Of a stretch of 64,000 nt of DNA, positions 18,364-28,000 are shown in pieces. The stretch covers positions 124,001 through 188,000 of IMG/VR virus record IMGVR_UViG_3300042887_005053. One strand, 5' to 3'. This DNA is from a virus. Position numbers and translations under genes: made by a program. The notes beneath the pieces are model-generated. The model saw only the letters and a program-made list of their open reading frames with translations, was not told where the DNA came from and made no database searches. The first letter of the stretch is position 1. Every line of letters begins with the position of its first letter.

Positions 18364-20160
18364 ATGCCTGTTTACACCGTTTCTAATAATCCAAAGAATA
18401 TACCAGGATTAAGGTTTTGGTTGGATGCCGCTGATGAGTCGACAGTAGATTATTTTAATAAAACAATTGGTGATTTTGCTGCAAGGACATATGGTGATAC
18501 TAGTGGTATTCAAATGCCAAATCAACCGAATAGTACTACATATCCTAACTTGCAAGCAGCTTTAGATCCAATTAATGGGTTTGTTACTTTAGAAATGGGA
18601 GTTGCTTCTGCACAGGTGTTATCTCCACTACCTATGCCTGGTACAGTATCATATAACATGGTGACATCAATTAGAGATAAAATTTCAAATACACTTGTAA
18701 TTTCTACATATTCATTCACACGGGGTAATACTACCTCAAGAACGATCAGACCTAATTCGTTAATTGGTACACAATCACTAGGAAGAACCCAGTCTATCGT
18801 TGGAACAGTTAATTTGGTTGGTGATTATCGAACTATGTCAAGAAGTATGCCATATGAGTATAATATTCCAGCACGATTGTACCCAGATTCTTGGTTTGGA
18901 TTTGCAAGAAAATATCCAAGATATGAAGTAGGAGCAGTAAACGGAAAAAGTGCAATAAAATTCAACAAACCATTTCCTGGAGAAATTGGTATGATTGCTG
19001 ACAATGTAGGTTTACTTGATAGTGCAACATATACGGTTTTTTGTGTTTATGCTCCTGTCAATCCAACGAGTTCCCTACAACTAGGTGCTGGGCTAACTGC
19101 TCAAGGTCAATATGTCGTATCAATTTATGATTCTAATCGAATTTCAAGACACGGTGGATATCCTAATCTTGGATTTTTCTATGGTGATGGTAATCCTTAC
19201 AATCAATCTATTGTTGTTACAACTCAATCGACTACTTTTTCCAGATTTATAAGATGGTCAAAGAATACTATGAATACAGCAAACAGTTCGATAGTTATTG
19301 CTCAGTTTAGAAATTCGGCCACATCTTCCAATGGGATACCTTTGTATAAGATTCTTACTGAGTCGAATAATTATTTTATGTACGGTTTTACTGGTGTAGG
19401 TATTAATTCTGGATCAGGGAGTTTCTTTGATCATAGAAGAAATAACTCTAGATTTGTTATTGGCTATAATCCTACACTAGGTACAAGCTCATCACAAAGA
19501 GAGATATATAATTCGGGCCCGAAACAATTTACTGGCTACTTTTGTGAGTTTTTATATTATGATCGAGCTCTGACAGACTTGGAAATGTCAAAAGTAAATC
19601 AGTATTTAGTAAAGAAGTGGAATGGACCAGTGAAACAGTTTCCAGAAAGTTTCATGGTAAGAGACTATACTGTGACTGGTATGCAGCAAACTACCACAAA
19701 CATCAGTAATACAAATAGAACAGGTGCTTATCAATTTGAATATTTTTGGCAAACTACTGCTGGAGCACAACAAGGTAGAAATGCTACGGTCACTCCGATT
19801 TTAGTCAACACCACACAGCCAATTTTGAGTGGTACTCCGATGTATTGTAGATTGGAGATAATTCCAAATTTAGCTACTGGTAGTGCGGGTCACACGAATA
19901 CTTGGAGACATTGGGGTATTTGGTGTGGTGATACTTCTGGCACTCCATTTGGTAGCTACAGATGGAGTTCAAGAAAACCAGACTTAGTATTCAGACCTGG
20001 ATTAACCCAGGGTGTTTATGAGTCTACATTTTGTTGGCCACAGACTGGTAACTCGATGAAATGTGGTTGGGCTTCAACTTTGGGAATCCCTACTCAAGAC
20101 TACGGATGGACTTTTTCTGGTTGGATAAACATGCAGTTTGGAAACTTAGAATCTATTTAA
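18364..20160 (+). CDS. Tail fibre with concanavalin A-like (LamG-type) signature
   Basis: A 598-residue protein. The N-terminal IPGLRFWLDAADESTV motif, together with GYFCEFLYYDRALTDLEMSK and VNQYLVKKW near residues 395-420, is the typical start and end of a concanavalin A-like lectin/glucanase fold seen in many phage and Bacteroidota surface proteins. Between them are strand-rich segments with GKSAIKFNKPFPG and TVFCVYAP. The last ~170 residues (from about FMVRDYTVTGMQQTTTN) form a separate C-terminal domain rich in Trp (HTNTWRHWGIWCGDTSG), possibly the tip. Host-glycan binding is inferred. Its 3' end overlaps the convergent gene at 20146 by 15 bases, with no terminator between them. Confidence 0.78.
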   Translation: MPVYTVSNNPKNIPGLRFWLDAADESTVDYFNKTIGDFAARTYGDTSGIQMPNQPNSTTYPNLQAALDPINGFVTLEMGVASAQVLSPLPMPGTVSYNMVTSIRDKISNTLVISTYSFTRGNTTSRTIRPNSLIGTQSLGRTQSIVGTVNLVGDYRTMSRSMPYEYNIPARLYPDSWFGFARKYPRYEVGAVNGKSAIKFNKPFPGEIGMIADNVGLLDSATYTVFCVYAPVNPTSSLQLGAGLTAQGQYVVSIYDSNRISRHGGYPNLGFFYGDGNPYNQSIVVTTQSTTFSRFIRWSKNTMNTANSSIVIAQFRNSATSSNGIPLYKILTESNNYFMYGFTGVGINSGSGSFFDHRRNNSRFVIGYNPTLGTSSSQREIYNSGPKQFTGYFCEFLYYDRALTDLEMSKVNQYLVKKWNGPVKQFPESFMVRDYTVTGMQQTTTNISNTNRTGAYQFEYFWQTTAGAQQGRNATVTPILVNTTQPILSGTPMYCRLEIIPNLATGSAGHTNTWRHWGIWCGDTSGTPFGSYRWSSRKPDLVFRPGLTQGVYESTFCWPQTGNSMKCGWASTLGIPTQDYGWTFSGWINMQFGNLESI

Positions 20161-20415
20161 TAGTTCATCTAAATTTTGTTTATTAAAATCAACTAGATTA
20201 TCTCCGCCATTTTTTAGATGATTATTTAATAACTCTTGATAATCTTCATAAGTGTAAAATTTTCCATCTATACCCATAATTACTTGAGTGTCAAATTTAG
20301 AAAGTGAATTTGGTAAATTTTGCTCTGGATAATTGGGTCCCATAACATGTTGACCAACTAATTCCCAACCACTAATCGACTCATTAAATTCATTAAATTT
20401 TTTAATTTTCATCAT
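20146..20415 (-). CDS. Small protein with the shared MKxxKFxEF N-terminus
   Basis: An 89-residue protein beginning MMKIKKFNEFNES, one of about fourteen proteins here with this capsid-targeting-like N-terminus. The second Met may be the real start. The rest (for example GWELVGQHVMGPNYPEQNL, then YTYEDYQELLNNHL) is a small soluble domain I do not recognise. It overlaps the end of the upstream gene (20402-20872) by 14 bases in another frame, so the two are probably translationally coupled. If the tag works as in T4, this would be a small protein packaged inside the head. Confidence 0.65.
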   Translation of the reverse strand: MMKIKKFNEFNESISGWELVGQHVMGPNYPEQNLPNSLSKFDTQVIMGIDGKFYTYEDYQELLNNHLKNGGDNLVDFNKQNLDELLNRF

Positions 20416-20872
20416 CTGTTATAGGAATTTTTTCGAAGTACTCTTCCTGAGAAGTAAGTGAGTAACAATCGTGTTTGAAATCATAGGACAAATTATACAA
20501 AAACCTATCATATATTTTAGTAGTCTCTCCATGTTTCAATTTTAAAATTGAGACATCATTTTCAAAGTCATTATCAATTGAAATGATTTCATCATCAATT
20601 TTACCAAAACTATCATACAAATCACAGATAACTTTTTTACCAGATGATCTTAGTTCATCAATCTTAGAGCAAACATCATTTTTACTTAGATGTGAGAAAC
20701 TCATTAAATCTTTTTCCAAAACTTTGTCAAACTTAGATAGAAATTCTTCTTCTCTTTTGGTTAGTTTTTCACTTTTTGAAATTTTATCCAAAATAGAGTT
20801 AAGAGTCTCATCTTTTACAGACTCTCTCAAATTTAAATATTTCGACCATTTTGTAAATGTCATAATTTTCAT
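20402..20872 (-). CDS. Small protein with capsid-targeting-like N-terminus
   Basis: A 156-residue protein starting MKIMTFTKWSKYLNLRES. It resembles the shared N-terminal tag, and L-R-E/S fits the (L/I)-x-E cleavage rule of T4 gp21-type prohead proteases. Residues about 20-75 are charged and helical (TKREEEFLSKFDKVLEKDL). Residues 85-150 look like a small beta barrel (SGKKVICDLYDSFGKIDDEI, then VSILKLKHGE). The function is unknown. It is transcribed divergently from the gene at 20940, and each has its own TATATA motif in the shared 67-base gap. Confidence 0.65.
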   Translation of the reverse strand: MKIMTFTKWSKYLNLRESVKDETLNSILDKISKSEKLTKREEEFLSKFDKVLEKDLMSFSHLSKNDVCSKIDELRSSGKKVICDLYDSFGKIDDEIISIDNDFENDVSILKLKHGETTKIYDRFLYNLSYDFKHDCYSLTSQEEYFEKIPITDDEN

Positions 20873-20875
20873 ACT

Positions 20876-20894
20876 TAAAGTATATATTAAAGAC
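20876..20894 (-). promoter_or_regulatory. TTTAATATATACTTTA motif (minus strand)
   Basis: Read on the minus strand this is GTCTTTAATATATACTTTA, one of the best copies of the recurrent motif. It ends 3 bases before the ATG at 20872. Confidence 0.45.
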
Positions 20895-20901
20895 TTAAAA
20901 T

Positions 20902-20917
20902 TATTTTATATATAACT
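20902..20917 (+). promoter_or_regulatory. ATTTTATATATAACTT motif
   Basis: Plus-strand copy of the motif, 22 bases before the ATG at 20940 and back to back with the minus-strand copy at 20876-20894. The pair forms a divergent start region. Confidence 0.4.
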
Positions 20918-20939
20918 TAATTAAATATGTTTAATAATA

Positions 20940-23411
20940 ATGGATAAACAACTGTTATCTGCTCTAAATAATGTTTCTGTTGCACTAGAAAGACTAGCTG
21001 ATATGTTATCAAAAAAAGATAACAAATCTTCAGCAACCACAGCTGCGTTACAATCTAATAAATTAGACAAACAGTTAGTTTCCATTGATAAGGGTGTAAA
21101 GCAGTTGCAGTCTGATACTAAGATGATATTAAAAAATCAAGAAATTTTAATAAAACTTAGTAAGCAAAAACCAATGGACAAAGATCCAATTGCAAGAGCA
21201 GCTGATCCTAAACAAAAAACCAATCTTAAAGATGGATTGAAATCTATAATGATGATAGCAGTTGGTGTATTAGCAATAGGTTTAGCATTCAAATTAGTAG
21301 GTGGTATAAAATTTGCATCAGTTATTGCGTTAGCAGTCGCTTTGCCACTTGTTGCAATCGCATTTGAAAAAATTGCTAAACTAAAAGACCTTAAAGGAAG
21401 TCAAATGAAAAACTTAGTTTTAGTTACAGTAGCAATCGCAACAGCTATAACACTATCATCATTCATTTTATCAATGGTAAAACCGGTCGGAATATTTAAG
21501 TTATTTACTGCGATTATGATTGGTGCAATGTTTGCTGCAGTTTCTCTTGGAATAGGTAAGTTTTTAATTGGTTTGAAAAAAGCTGACATAAATCCGATGC
21601 GAGATTGGAAAATGTTAATTTTTCTTCCTGTTGTTATGTTGGCAATTTCTGTAGCTATAGCAGCTTCATCTTTTGCCTTACAACTTGTTAAACCAGTTGG
21701 TATATTTAAGTTATTTACTGCAATATTGATAGCTGCTATGTTTGGTGCACTTTCTTTTGGTCTTGGTAAACTGATACAAGCATTTAGAAAAACTGGAAGT
21801 ATTGCTGATTTGGCAAAGATGGCAATAGCTTTACCAATAATATTGGTTGCTATTTCTATTTCTATTGCCGCTTCATCTTTCTTTTTATCTAAGGTAAAAC
21901 CTATTGGATTGTTTCAATTCTTTACTGCCTTATTCATTGCAATTATATTTATACCTATTTCTTTTGCAATACCTTTCTTAGCAAAGGCTATGAGAGGTGT
22001 AGACTTAAAAAGAATTGTTTTGTTACCAATAATGATTATTGCCCTTGCTGCTTCAATTTGGATAAGTTCATTATTCTTTAGTAAGACAAAAGTTATACCT
22101 TTTGGTAAACTAGTCAATATATTAGCTCAAGCAGTCACATTAGCTGCTGTTTCAATAGTTTTAAGTTTTGCAATAAAGGTACTCTCGAAAATACCTATCA
22201 GTCAGATTATTAAGGGTTCACTAGCGATGATTATAATCACTGGTGTGATTATGGTTACTTCACTAATACTATCTGTTGGTAAATATGATAAATATCCTAA
22301 ACCAGATTGGGCAATAGGTGTTGGTCTAAGTTTAGCTTTCTTTGGTGTAGGTGCTGTTTTATTGGGAACTCAAGCACTTAATCCTTTCTTTTATGCAGGT
22401 TTAGGTATAATAGCTTTAGTGGCAGGAACAGTTGTTGCAGTTTCTTATATATTAGCAGCTGGAAATTATGAAAAATATCCAAGTGCTAAATGGGTAGGTT
22501 CTACAGTGGCTATACTTGGAGGATTTGGTTTGTTGCTAGTTGCTTTAGCTATAGTTTCTCCGTTACTTTTAGTGGGTGGTCTCGCTTTGTTTGGGATCTC
22601 GAAACTAATTAAGTCAATTGATAAAACGTTTTCTGAGGGCAATTTTACAAAGTATCCTTCACAAGATTGGATAAAGGGAGTTTCTATGTCTATCAAGGGG
22701 TTCACAAAAATAATGACTGATACTAGTTTTGGTGATGTTTTGAAAGGTGGATTAAAAAGTTTCTTTGGTGGTGGTGTGGATGATGTTGCAAAAGCAATTT
22801 TGAAAATTGATAAGATATTTTCAAAGGGTAACTTCCAAGTTTTTCCAAGCACAAATTGGATGATGGGATTGAGTAATAGTGTAAAACAATATGTAGAACT
22901 TGCAAAGTATTTATCAGCAAGTGGTGTTACTTCAGCAGGTGGTTTACTGGGTGTGATCTTTGGATTCAAAAGTTTGGCAGATGGATATGAACAATTAGCT
23001 AAGGGAGTAGGTAAACTTGGTGAAGAGTTAAACAAAGTTGATACCGAAAAATTAATGGCATTGAAAAATCTGACTGGTTCGATAGTTCTTCTATCTCTTA
23101 TGGATGTTGATCAATTTGAAGCTATGATGGATGCTTTAGAGGATAAAGCACAGATATTTATAGACATTATGAATGATCTTGATAAAGCTGAGGCAGAAAA
23201 AGTAGAAAAGGGTAAGAAATCAGCACCTGCTTCTACTGTGAAAACTGGCGAAAAGAAAAAAGGACCGCCTCCTAAATCTATGGATGATGTTTATAAAGTT
23301 CTTGATGCTATTAATATGAAACTTGGTAATATAGATAAGTCTAGTAGTAATATTTCCGTCTACATTAACGAAGTAAGAGGTGAAGGTGGGAAATTAAAGA
23401 AACAAGTTTAA
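20940..23411 (+). CDS. Hydrophobic repeat protein, tape-measure candidate
   Basis: An 823-residue protein. Residues 1-85 are helical and coiled-coil-like (LNNVSVALERLADMLSKKD). Residues about 95-560 hold many hydrophobic helices arranged as repeats: a unit with KPVGIFKLFTA recurs at about residues 180, 250 and 319 and more weakly near 382 (spacing ~70), followed by a (K/N)Y-x-KYP-x-x-x-W unit at about 445, 508, 567 and 630 (spacing ~60). The C-terminal ~110 residues are charged, with a Lys/Pro linker (EKKKGPPPKSMDD) and a final amphipathic helix. Repetition, length, hydrophobic core and the position beside baseplate genes fit a tail tape measure protein. At about 1.5 Angstrom per residue this would give a tail near 120 nm. 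A multi-spanning membrane protein is the alternative. Confidence 0.55.
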   Translation: MDKQLLSALNNVSVALERLADMLSKKDNKSSATTAALQSNKLDKQLVSIDKGVKQLQSDTKMILKNQEILIKLSKQKPMDKDPIARAADPKQKTNLKDGLKSIMMIAVGVLAIGLAFKLVGGIKFASVIALAVALPLVAIAFEKIAKLKDLKGSQMKNLVLVTVAIATAITLSSFILSMVKPVGIFKLFTAIMIGAMFAAVSLGIGKFLIGLKKADINPMRDWKMLIFLPVVMLAISVAIAASSFALQLVKPVGIFKLFTAILIAAMFGALSFGLGKLIQAFRKTGSIADLAKMAIALPIILVAISISIAASSFFLSKVKPIGLFQFFTALFIAIIFIPISFAIPFLAKAMRGVDLKRIVLLPIMIIALAASIWISSLFFSKTKVIPFGKLVNILAQAVTLAAVSIVLSFAIKVLSKIPISQIIKGSLAMIIITGVIMVTSLILSVGKYDKYPKPDWAIGVGLSLAFFGVGAVLLGTQALNPFFYAGLGIIALVAGTVVAVSYILAAGNYEKYPSAKWVGSTVAILGGFGLLLVALAIVSPLLLVGGLALFGISKLIKSIDKTFSEGNFTKYPSQDWIKGVSMSIKGFTKIMTDTSFGDVLKGGLKSFFGGGVDDVAKAILKIDKIFSKGNFQVFPSTNWMMGLSNSVKQYVELAKYLSASGVTSAGGLLGVIFGFKSLADGYEQLAKGVGKLGEELNKVDTEKLMALKNLTGSIVLLSLMDVDQFEAMMDALEDKAQIFIDIMNDLDKAEAEKVEKGKKSAPASTVKTGEKKKGPPPKSMDDVYKVLDAINMKLGNIDKSSSNISVYINEVRGEGGKLKKQV
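21470..22130 (+). repeat. ~70-residue hydrophobic repeats
   Basis: Three clear and one weak unit with a common core (MVKPVGIFKLFTA, LVKPVGIFKLFTA, KVKPIGLFQFFTA, KVIPFGKLVNI), each preceded by a hydrophobic helix and a Ser-rich turn. They are similar in protein but diverged in DNA. Confidence 0.7.
22276..22860 (+). repeat. KYP-x-x-x-W repeats
   Basis: Four units in the same gene: KYDKYPKPDW, NYEKYPSAKW, NFTKYPSQDW and NFQVFPSTNW, about 60 residues apart, each followed by a hydrophobic or amphipathic helix. Confidence 0.7.
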
Positions 23412-23440
23412 ACTTAGAGATTTATTTTTATATAATTTAG

Positions 23441-23863
23441 GTGAATATTTTTAAAAAAATAATAACATACAGAAAGTATAGAACTTCTATTTCTAAAATA
23501 GAAAGAGAACTATCTACTCAATTTAACATTCGAATCGATAGTGTTGGTAGATTATATACAGTTTTGAATATTCCTGAAGAAATATTTGAAGAACCGTATA
23601 ATATGAGAAAGTCTGACATTGATACTATTGCTCAGAATTACATAAAAGAGTATTCTACTAACTTATCGGTTTTCTTAAATAAGAATGACCTAATCGAGTT
23701 GTATGATTTTTATAGTATACAAAAAGTTGAAAAATATAGTTATCTTTTGATTTTTGGATTTTCTCTTATGAATACCGAAAAGTTCTTTAAAAGATTATAT
23801 TTCAGAGTAATTCCAATAGTTTCGATCATATTACTATCAACACTTTTTTTTCTTATTTTCTAA
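23441..23863 (+). CDS. Small unknown protein with C-terminal membrane segment
   Basis: A 140-residue protein with a GTG start at 23441 (I see no better ATG in frame upstream). The body is charged (SKIERELSTQFNIRIDSVGR). Residues about 118-140 form one hydrophobic helix (VIPIVSIILLSTLFFLIF) that runs to the C-terminus, so it is a candidate tail-anchored or tail-associated protein. It follows the tape-measure candidate by 29 bases, with an AT-rich TTTATATAATT stretch just before the start. I do not recognise a family. It could be a tail-associated chaperone or connector, or a host-membrane protein. Confidence 0.6.
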   Translation: MNIFKKIITYRKYRTSISKIERELSTQFNIRIDSVGRLYTVLNIPEEIFEEPYNMRKSDIDTIAQNYIKEYSTNLSVFLNKNDLIELYDFYSIQKVEKYSYLLIFGFSLMNTEKFFKRLYFRVIPIVSIILLSTLFFLIF

Positions 23864-23908
23864 ACTTTAATTAATAAATCAGTTATAATAGAAAAATAGA
23901 TTATAAAT

Positions 23909-24334
23909 ATGTCAAAATTTTATCATGTTTCTGAAGAAACAATCGAAACATTTAAGTCGGCTTTCAACAAAAAGTCGTTTCCTTTCAATGTTGGGTTTCA
24001 ATTTGTTGGATCTGAGTCACAAAAAAACCTAATTAAGATTTCTAAACTACCAGATCAGTTTTCTTTTCTTTTGGAAAAAGAATTACTGATTTCTATCAAT
24101 GATGAGTTGATGAGTGTGTTTGACCAAGAATCTATTCAGATTCTAATGGAACAAGAAATCGATAAAATTTCAGTAAACATGGATACCGGTAAAATTAAGA
24201 TGATTAAACCTGATTTAACAACTTTCTCAAGCCTAATTAATAAGTATGGTATAGAGAAAATTGCTAAAGCGAATAAAGTAGAAGAACTTTACGCTGAACA
24301 AAAACAAGATGCTGAAGAAGACTTTTTAGCATAA
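23909..24334 (+). CDS. Conserved-looking soluble phage protein, function unknown
   Basis: A 141-residue acidic protein. Segments such as GSESQKNLIKISKLPDQFSF, MEQEIDKISVNMDTGKIKMI and LINKYGIEKIAKANKVEELY are patterned like a family I have seen in large environmental phages, but I know no assigned function. There is no HExxH motif, so a peptidase role is not supported. An exact TATAAATA (23902-23909) directly abuts the start codon, sharing its A, so a promoter there could only serve a leaderless or downstream start. It lies just upstream of the gene at 24346, with an 11-base gap. Confidence 0.65.
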   Translation: MSKFYHVSEETIETFKSAFNKKSFPFNVGFQFVGSESQKNLIKISKLPDQFSFLLEKELLISINDELMSVFDQESIQILMEQEIDKISVNMDTGKIKMIKPDLTTFSSLINKYGIEKIAKANKVEELYAEQKQDAEEDFLA

Positions 24335-24345
24335 AAATAATATAA

Positions 24346-25059
24346 ATGAATATGGAAAATAATCAAACACTAGAAACAAATGTGGTAAAACCAAGTTTAT
24401 CATTTTTTGAAAATGATAACGAGTATCGAATGATTAGCTTTGAAACTGAAGCAGCTTTAGATGCAAAAATTAAAGAAGTTGAAGACTTCTTAAATAACAA
24501 TCACGGTCGTGGTAAATCAGAAGCTGAGAAGGATCAATTATACGCTGATGCTAAGGCTATCTGGGAACAATATGCTACACTATTGAGAGATATGGATTTT
24601 TCTTTCTATTTGAACAGAAAACAATATCAGTTCTTGACTGAACTTTTGAGAGATAAAATGGAGTATGATGTTAATACTGTATTTTTAGCTATCGAACTAA
24701 CAGATATGTTGGGTGAGTGGGTTAAAAAAGGTACAAACAAAGATGATGATTCTGTACAAGAATATGTCACTGATGCAACAGAAATCACTTATATTTATCA
24801 CTTGATCGCTAAGCATAAGGTCAAAGGATTAGGTAACTCGACTTATAGATTTGCTGAAGTTCTTAAAAGAATCGGTGCTATTTCTAAGATTATCGCTTAT
24901 TATGATACTCATGCTAAGAACTTCTCAAAAGATATTCAAGACTGGGTGGCTTCCTTTGAACCTAACATTATGATTGATGGTAAAAGTTGGGGAAAGTCTG
25001 AAGTCGAATCTGAAAATACAGATTCAAAAAAGAAGTCTAAAAAAGAAACAACAATCTAA
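24346..25059 (+). CDS. Unrecognised soluble protein
   Basis: A 237-residue, mostly helical protein. Residues about 1-20 are probably disordered. Residues about 35-100 are charged helices with HGRGKSEAEKDQLYADAKA. Residues about 95-205 are amphipathic helices (NTVFLAIELTDMLGEWVKKG, then ITYIYHLIAKHKVKGLGN). The tail is Lys/Ser-rich (KKKSKKETTI). A second ATG two codons in (24352) could be the start. It ends four bases before a bidirectional terminator and closes the plus-strand unit. Its place between the tape-measure candidate and the baseplate-type gene suggests a tail assembly role, but this is inference only. Confidence 0.65.
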   Translation: MNMENNQTLETNVVKPSLSFFENDNEYRMISFETEAALDAKIKEVEDFLNNNHGRGKSEAEKDQLYADAKAIWEQYATLLRDMDFSFYLNRKQYQFLTELLRDKMEYDVNTVFLAIELTDMLGEWVKKGTNKDDDSVQEYVTDATEITYIYHLIAKHKVKGLGNSTYRFAEVLKRIGAISKIIAYYDTHAKNFSKDIQDWVASFEPNIMIDGKSWGKSEVESENTDSKKKSKKETTI

Positions 25060-25062
25060 ATT

Positions 25063-25089
25063 AAAAACCCTCTTAATTGAGGGTTTTTT
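25063..25089. terminator. Bidirectional intrinsic terminator
   Basis: Perfect 10-base stem AAAAACCCTC / GAGGGTTTTT with loop TTAATT, flanked by A-runs and T-runs on both sides. It lies between the convergent genes ending at 25059 (plus) and 25093 (minus) and can serve both. Confidence 0.9.
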
Positions 25090-25092
25090 ATT

Positions 25093-28000
25093 TTAAATAG
25101 TTGGTACGGTTATCTGTATGATTGGTTCAAACGGTAATATCTGATCACCTCTGTAGCCAGTGTATAGATCATTTAGTCCTCTTATTTCATAATTCTTTTT
25201 ACTAGTATAAATTTGACCATATCCATTATCGCTAGTCACTTCTATTGTAATGAAGGGATCAATATTCGAATCAACAGTGAAGTTATAAGAATGAGTTGCA
25301 TTACCCAACCGATATTCAGACAAAGTTTGAATCGGATAATAATCTATCTTTTTCCATTCTGTCATGTCAAACCAATATTTGATGTCATTTGAAATTACAT
25401 TCTGATAAGGTGTCACAGTTGATTGTGTTCCATATACCAAGAATGAAGACTGAGTGCCAATATATTGATAAATTAAAGAATCGTATAGAGCATATTGTCC
25501 TTGTTGATAGTCAAATTCTGCGTCCCATTTTGTTACAGTGTCATATCTTCTTGGATTTTTGATTCTGTTATTATCTATCACGGATTCGTATAGTTGTCCA
25601 TAATAAATTATTCTATCACCAGAATTGTAAGTAGTAAACGGATTCCACTCTTTGTGAGTCTGGTATGTTCTAACTTTTATTGTGTAGTAATCTGGACTAA
25701 AAGAACTTGTGGCTATAGTAAAATCAACATGGCAAGTATATACTGTACTTCCACTATTAACTGGCATCAAGTAAGCTTCATTCAGTTTGAAGTCAACAGG
25801 TGTCATACTTTGTCTCAAATTAAGAATTTTAGCGTCATAGTTTCTATGTGTTATTGTATCTACTCCAACAAAATCTGCTCTTCCGGTAATGTCTAAAATT
25901 TTATGAGTGATAGGAATTACTTTTCTCTGTAACCAATATTTAAGTCCTTGTAATTTAATTATGACTTCGCCTAACGAATATAATAAAACATTATTTCCTT
26001 CTTTGTCGGTAATTTTATAAGTTAGATTAAAAAGATTTGTATCTTCGAAATTTGGGTTAGGCATAGTGTGCTTAATAAAGTCATTAATTGTCCAACCTTC
26101 GACTGTATTATCGAATATATCCGGAATCTCAACCTTGAATAATTTGTAAAAGTCTGGTGAATTGACATTTATATTTCTATAATACTCGTACAACTCTAAA
26201 TCATTATATCCGAATAGATTGATTGCGTTGATAATCGCTTTGTAAGAACCAACATATGGAAATATATCACTTCTGACCATTAACATTTCTTTTCTCTTCT
26301 GATTCAAATATGTCCAATCAACACCTTGTTCATTGATATCATAAGGTTTAAAAATGTAGGCATCTTCTGGCCCTATATTGTGACCTGTGTTAGTCAGTTC
26401 AATTCTGTATCTTTCATCTTCTATTTCTGTCTGACCCATGACTCTAAATTCACCTATAGACTTATCTTGAACCTTGAATCTTACAGATAAGTATGTCGTT
26501 TTCCCAGTCGATGGGTAGTTAGTGATTGATGTGGTCTCATTAACAAATGAATCATAACTTCTGATAAAGTCTACTATTAGTTGTCTAGAACTTATTCTTC
26601 TTATTTTGAAAGTTTTACCATGATTAATTGAAGCATACTTTCTTTTTGAATTAGTATTGTCAGTTATGTAAATTCTTATAATCTGGCCTACTTTCAAACT
26701 TCTTGTTAAGTTATTATCATCAAATAAGAAGGTTGAGTTAGAATTGATATCTAATGAAATAATACCATAGTTTCCGTTTTTAGAGTCTTCGACTAATTTA
26801 AAGGTCAAGATATTATTATTTGTAGAAGATGTTGTAAATGTAAAATCTATTTCTTCTCTCTTGTACAAAATTAAATTAGATTGTGCGGGTCCTTCATTAT
26901 CCGATCGAAATCCTATGAATGTTTGTAAAGGTTCTGGTAAAAATGAAAGATTGTCACTTGAGTCGACATGATCTAATGTATAGATAATTTCATTGAATAT
27001 AGTTTGTTGAAACTCTGGCAACGAAACTCTTTCTATAACTTTATTTGGATTCTTATTCAAAACAATATTTGTAAGTGGTTTAGGTCCAGTATATGCGTAG
27101 GATCCAGTTATTGGTAGTTGTTCACCACTGAAATCGTATAAGAATATCTCTGGATGTTCATCAGTTCTCCATTTCCAAACATATTTAACATTTACCTCAT
27201 CGTTATAGTTTTCTCTTGGTTTTCTTATATACTCTCTCGTTTTTAACCAAAGATCTTCTCTCGGTTGATAGTTAGGATCCAGAGATCCAAATCCTTGTGA
27301 AATGTTAGAGTATGTAGGATTTTCTATAACTATTTCGGATTGAATAAACACACCAATTTCAACCACATTATTAACAGAAGGTTGTACTCCTATTATACTT
27401 TGTCTATCTGGGTTGTAAATAACTTTGTTTACAGTTTGATTAAAGTTTTGTGTATGTTTAACGGTACTTAAAATATTATCTATCACTAAAACTTTACCAT
27501 TCGTTTGATTTGCTAAATAAACATCACCATCAAATTGACTTAGTGTCATTGGTCCATAACTAGAAGTTACAACTGATGATACTAAATTATCATCTAAATT
27601 AATTGTTTGAACAATTGTTGTTTTACTAATAATTATATTACCTGAATAGTTATTGAAAATAAAATCCGTGAAGGAGTTATCTGTTGAAACTACTGAGATA
27701 TCAACAATAGTTCCATTCTTAATCTTCTTTAAATTTGTTGAATCAAAGTAATAAACCCAACTATTTATAGGTTCGTAAAACAAGACCGATGTTATTCCAA
27801 TTATTGTAACAGTTGAGTCGATGGCTCTGGTTACTCCATCAATTATAGTCAATAAGTCCTGTGAAGAAACAAAAAACTGTTTTTCAAAGTCATTATAAAC
27901 TAAGTCAATCACATTTCCAGTAATGGTTATCTGAGTAGTTTCTGTTGTTGTAATATTATCTTTATCCCAAACATAAAGTACAGAATCATTAACAAATTGA

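Noticed and set aside
22466-23035. 189-residue open frame on the minus strand inside the tape-measure candidate
   Set aside because: Antisense to a strongly coding frame with internal protein repeats. Its Pro/Ser/Asn-rich composition is that of a reverse-complement shadow.
23909-24334. Metallopeptidase role for the 141-residue protein
   Set aside because: No HExxH or similar metal-ligand motif is present, so the idea rested only on vague family resemblance.
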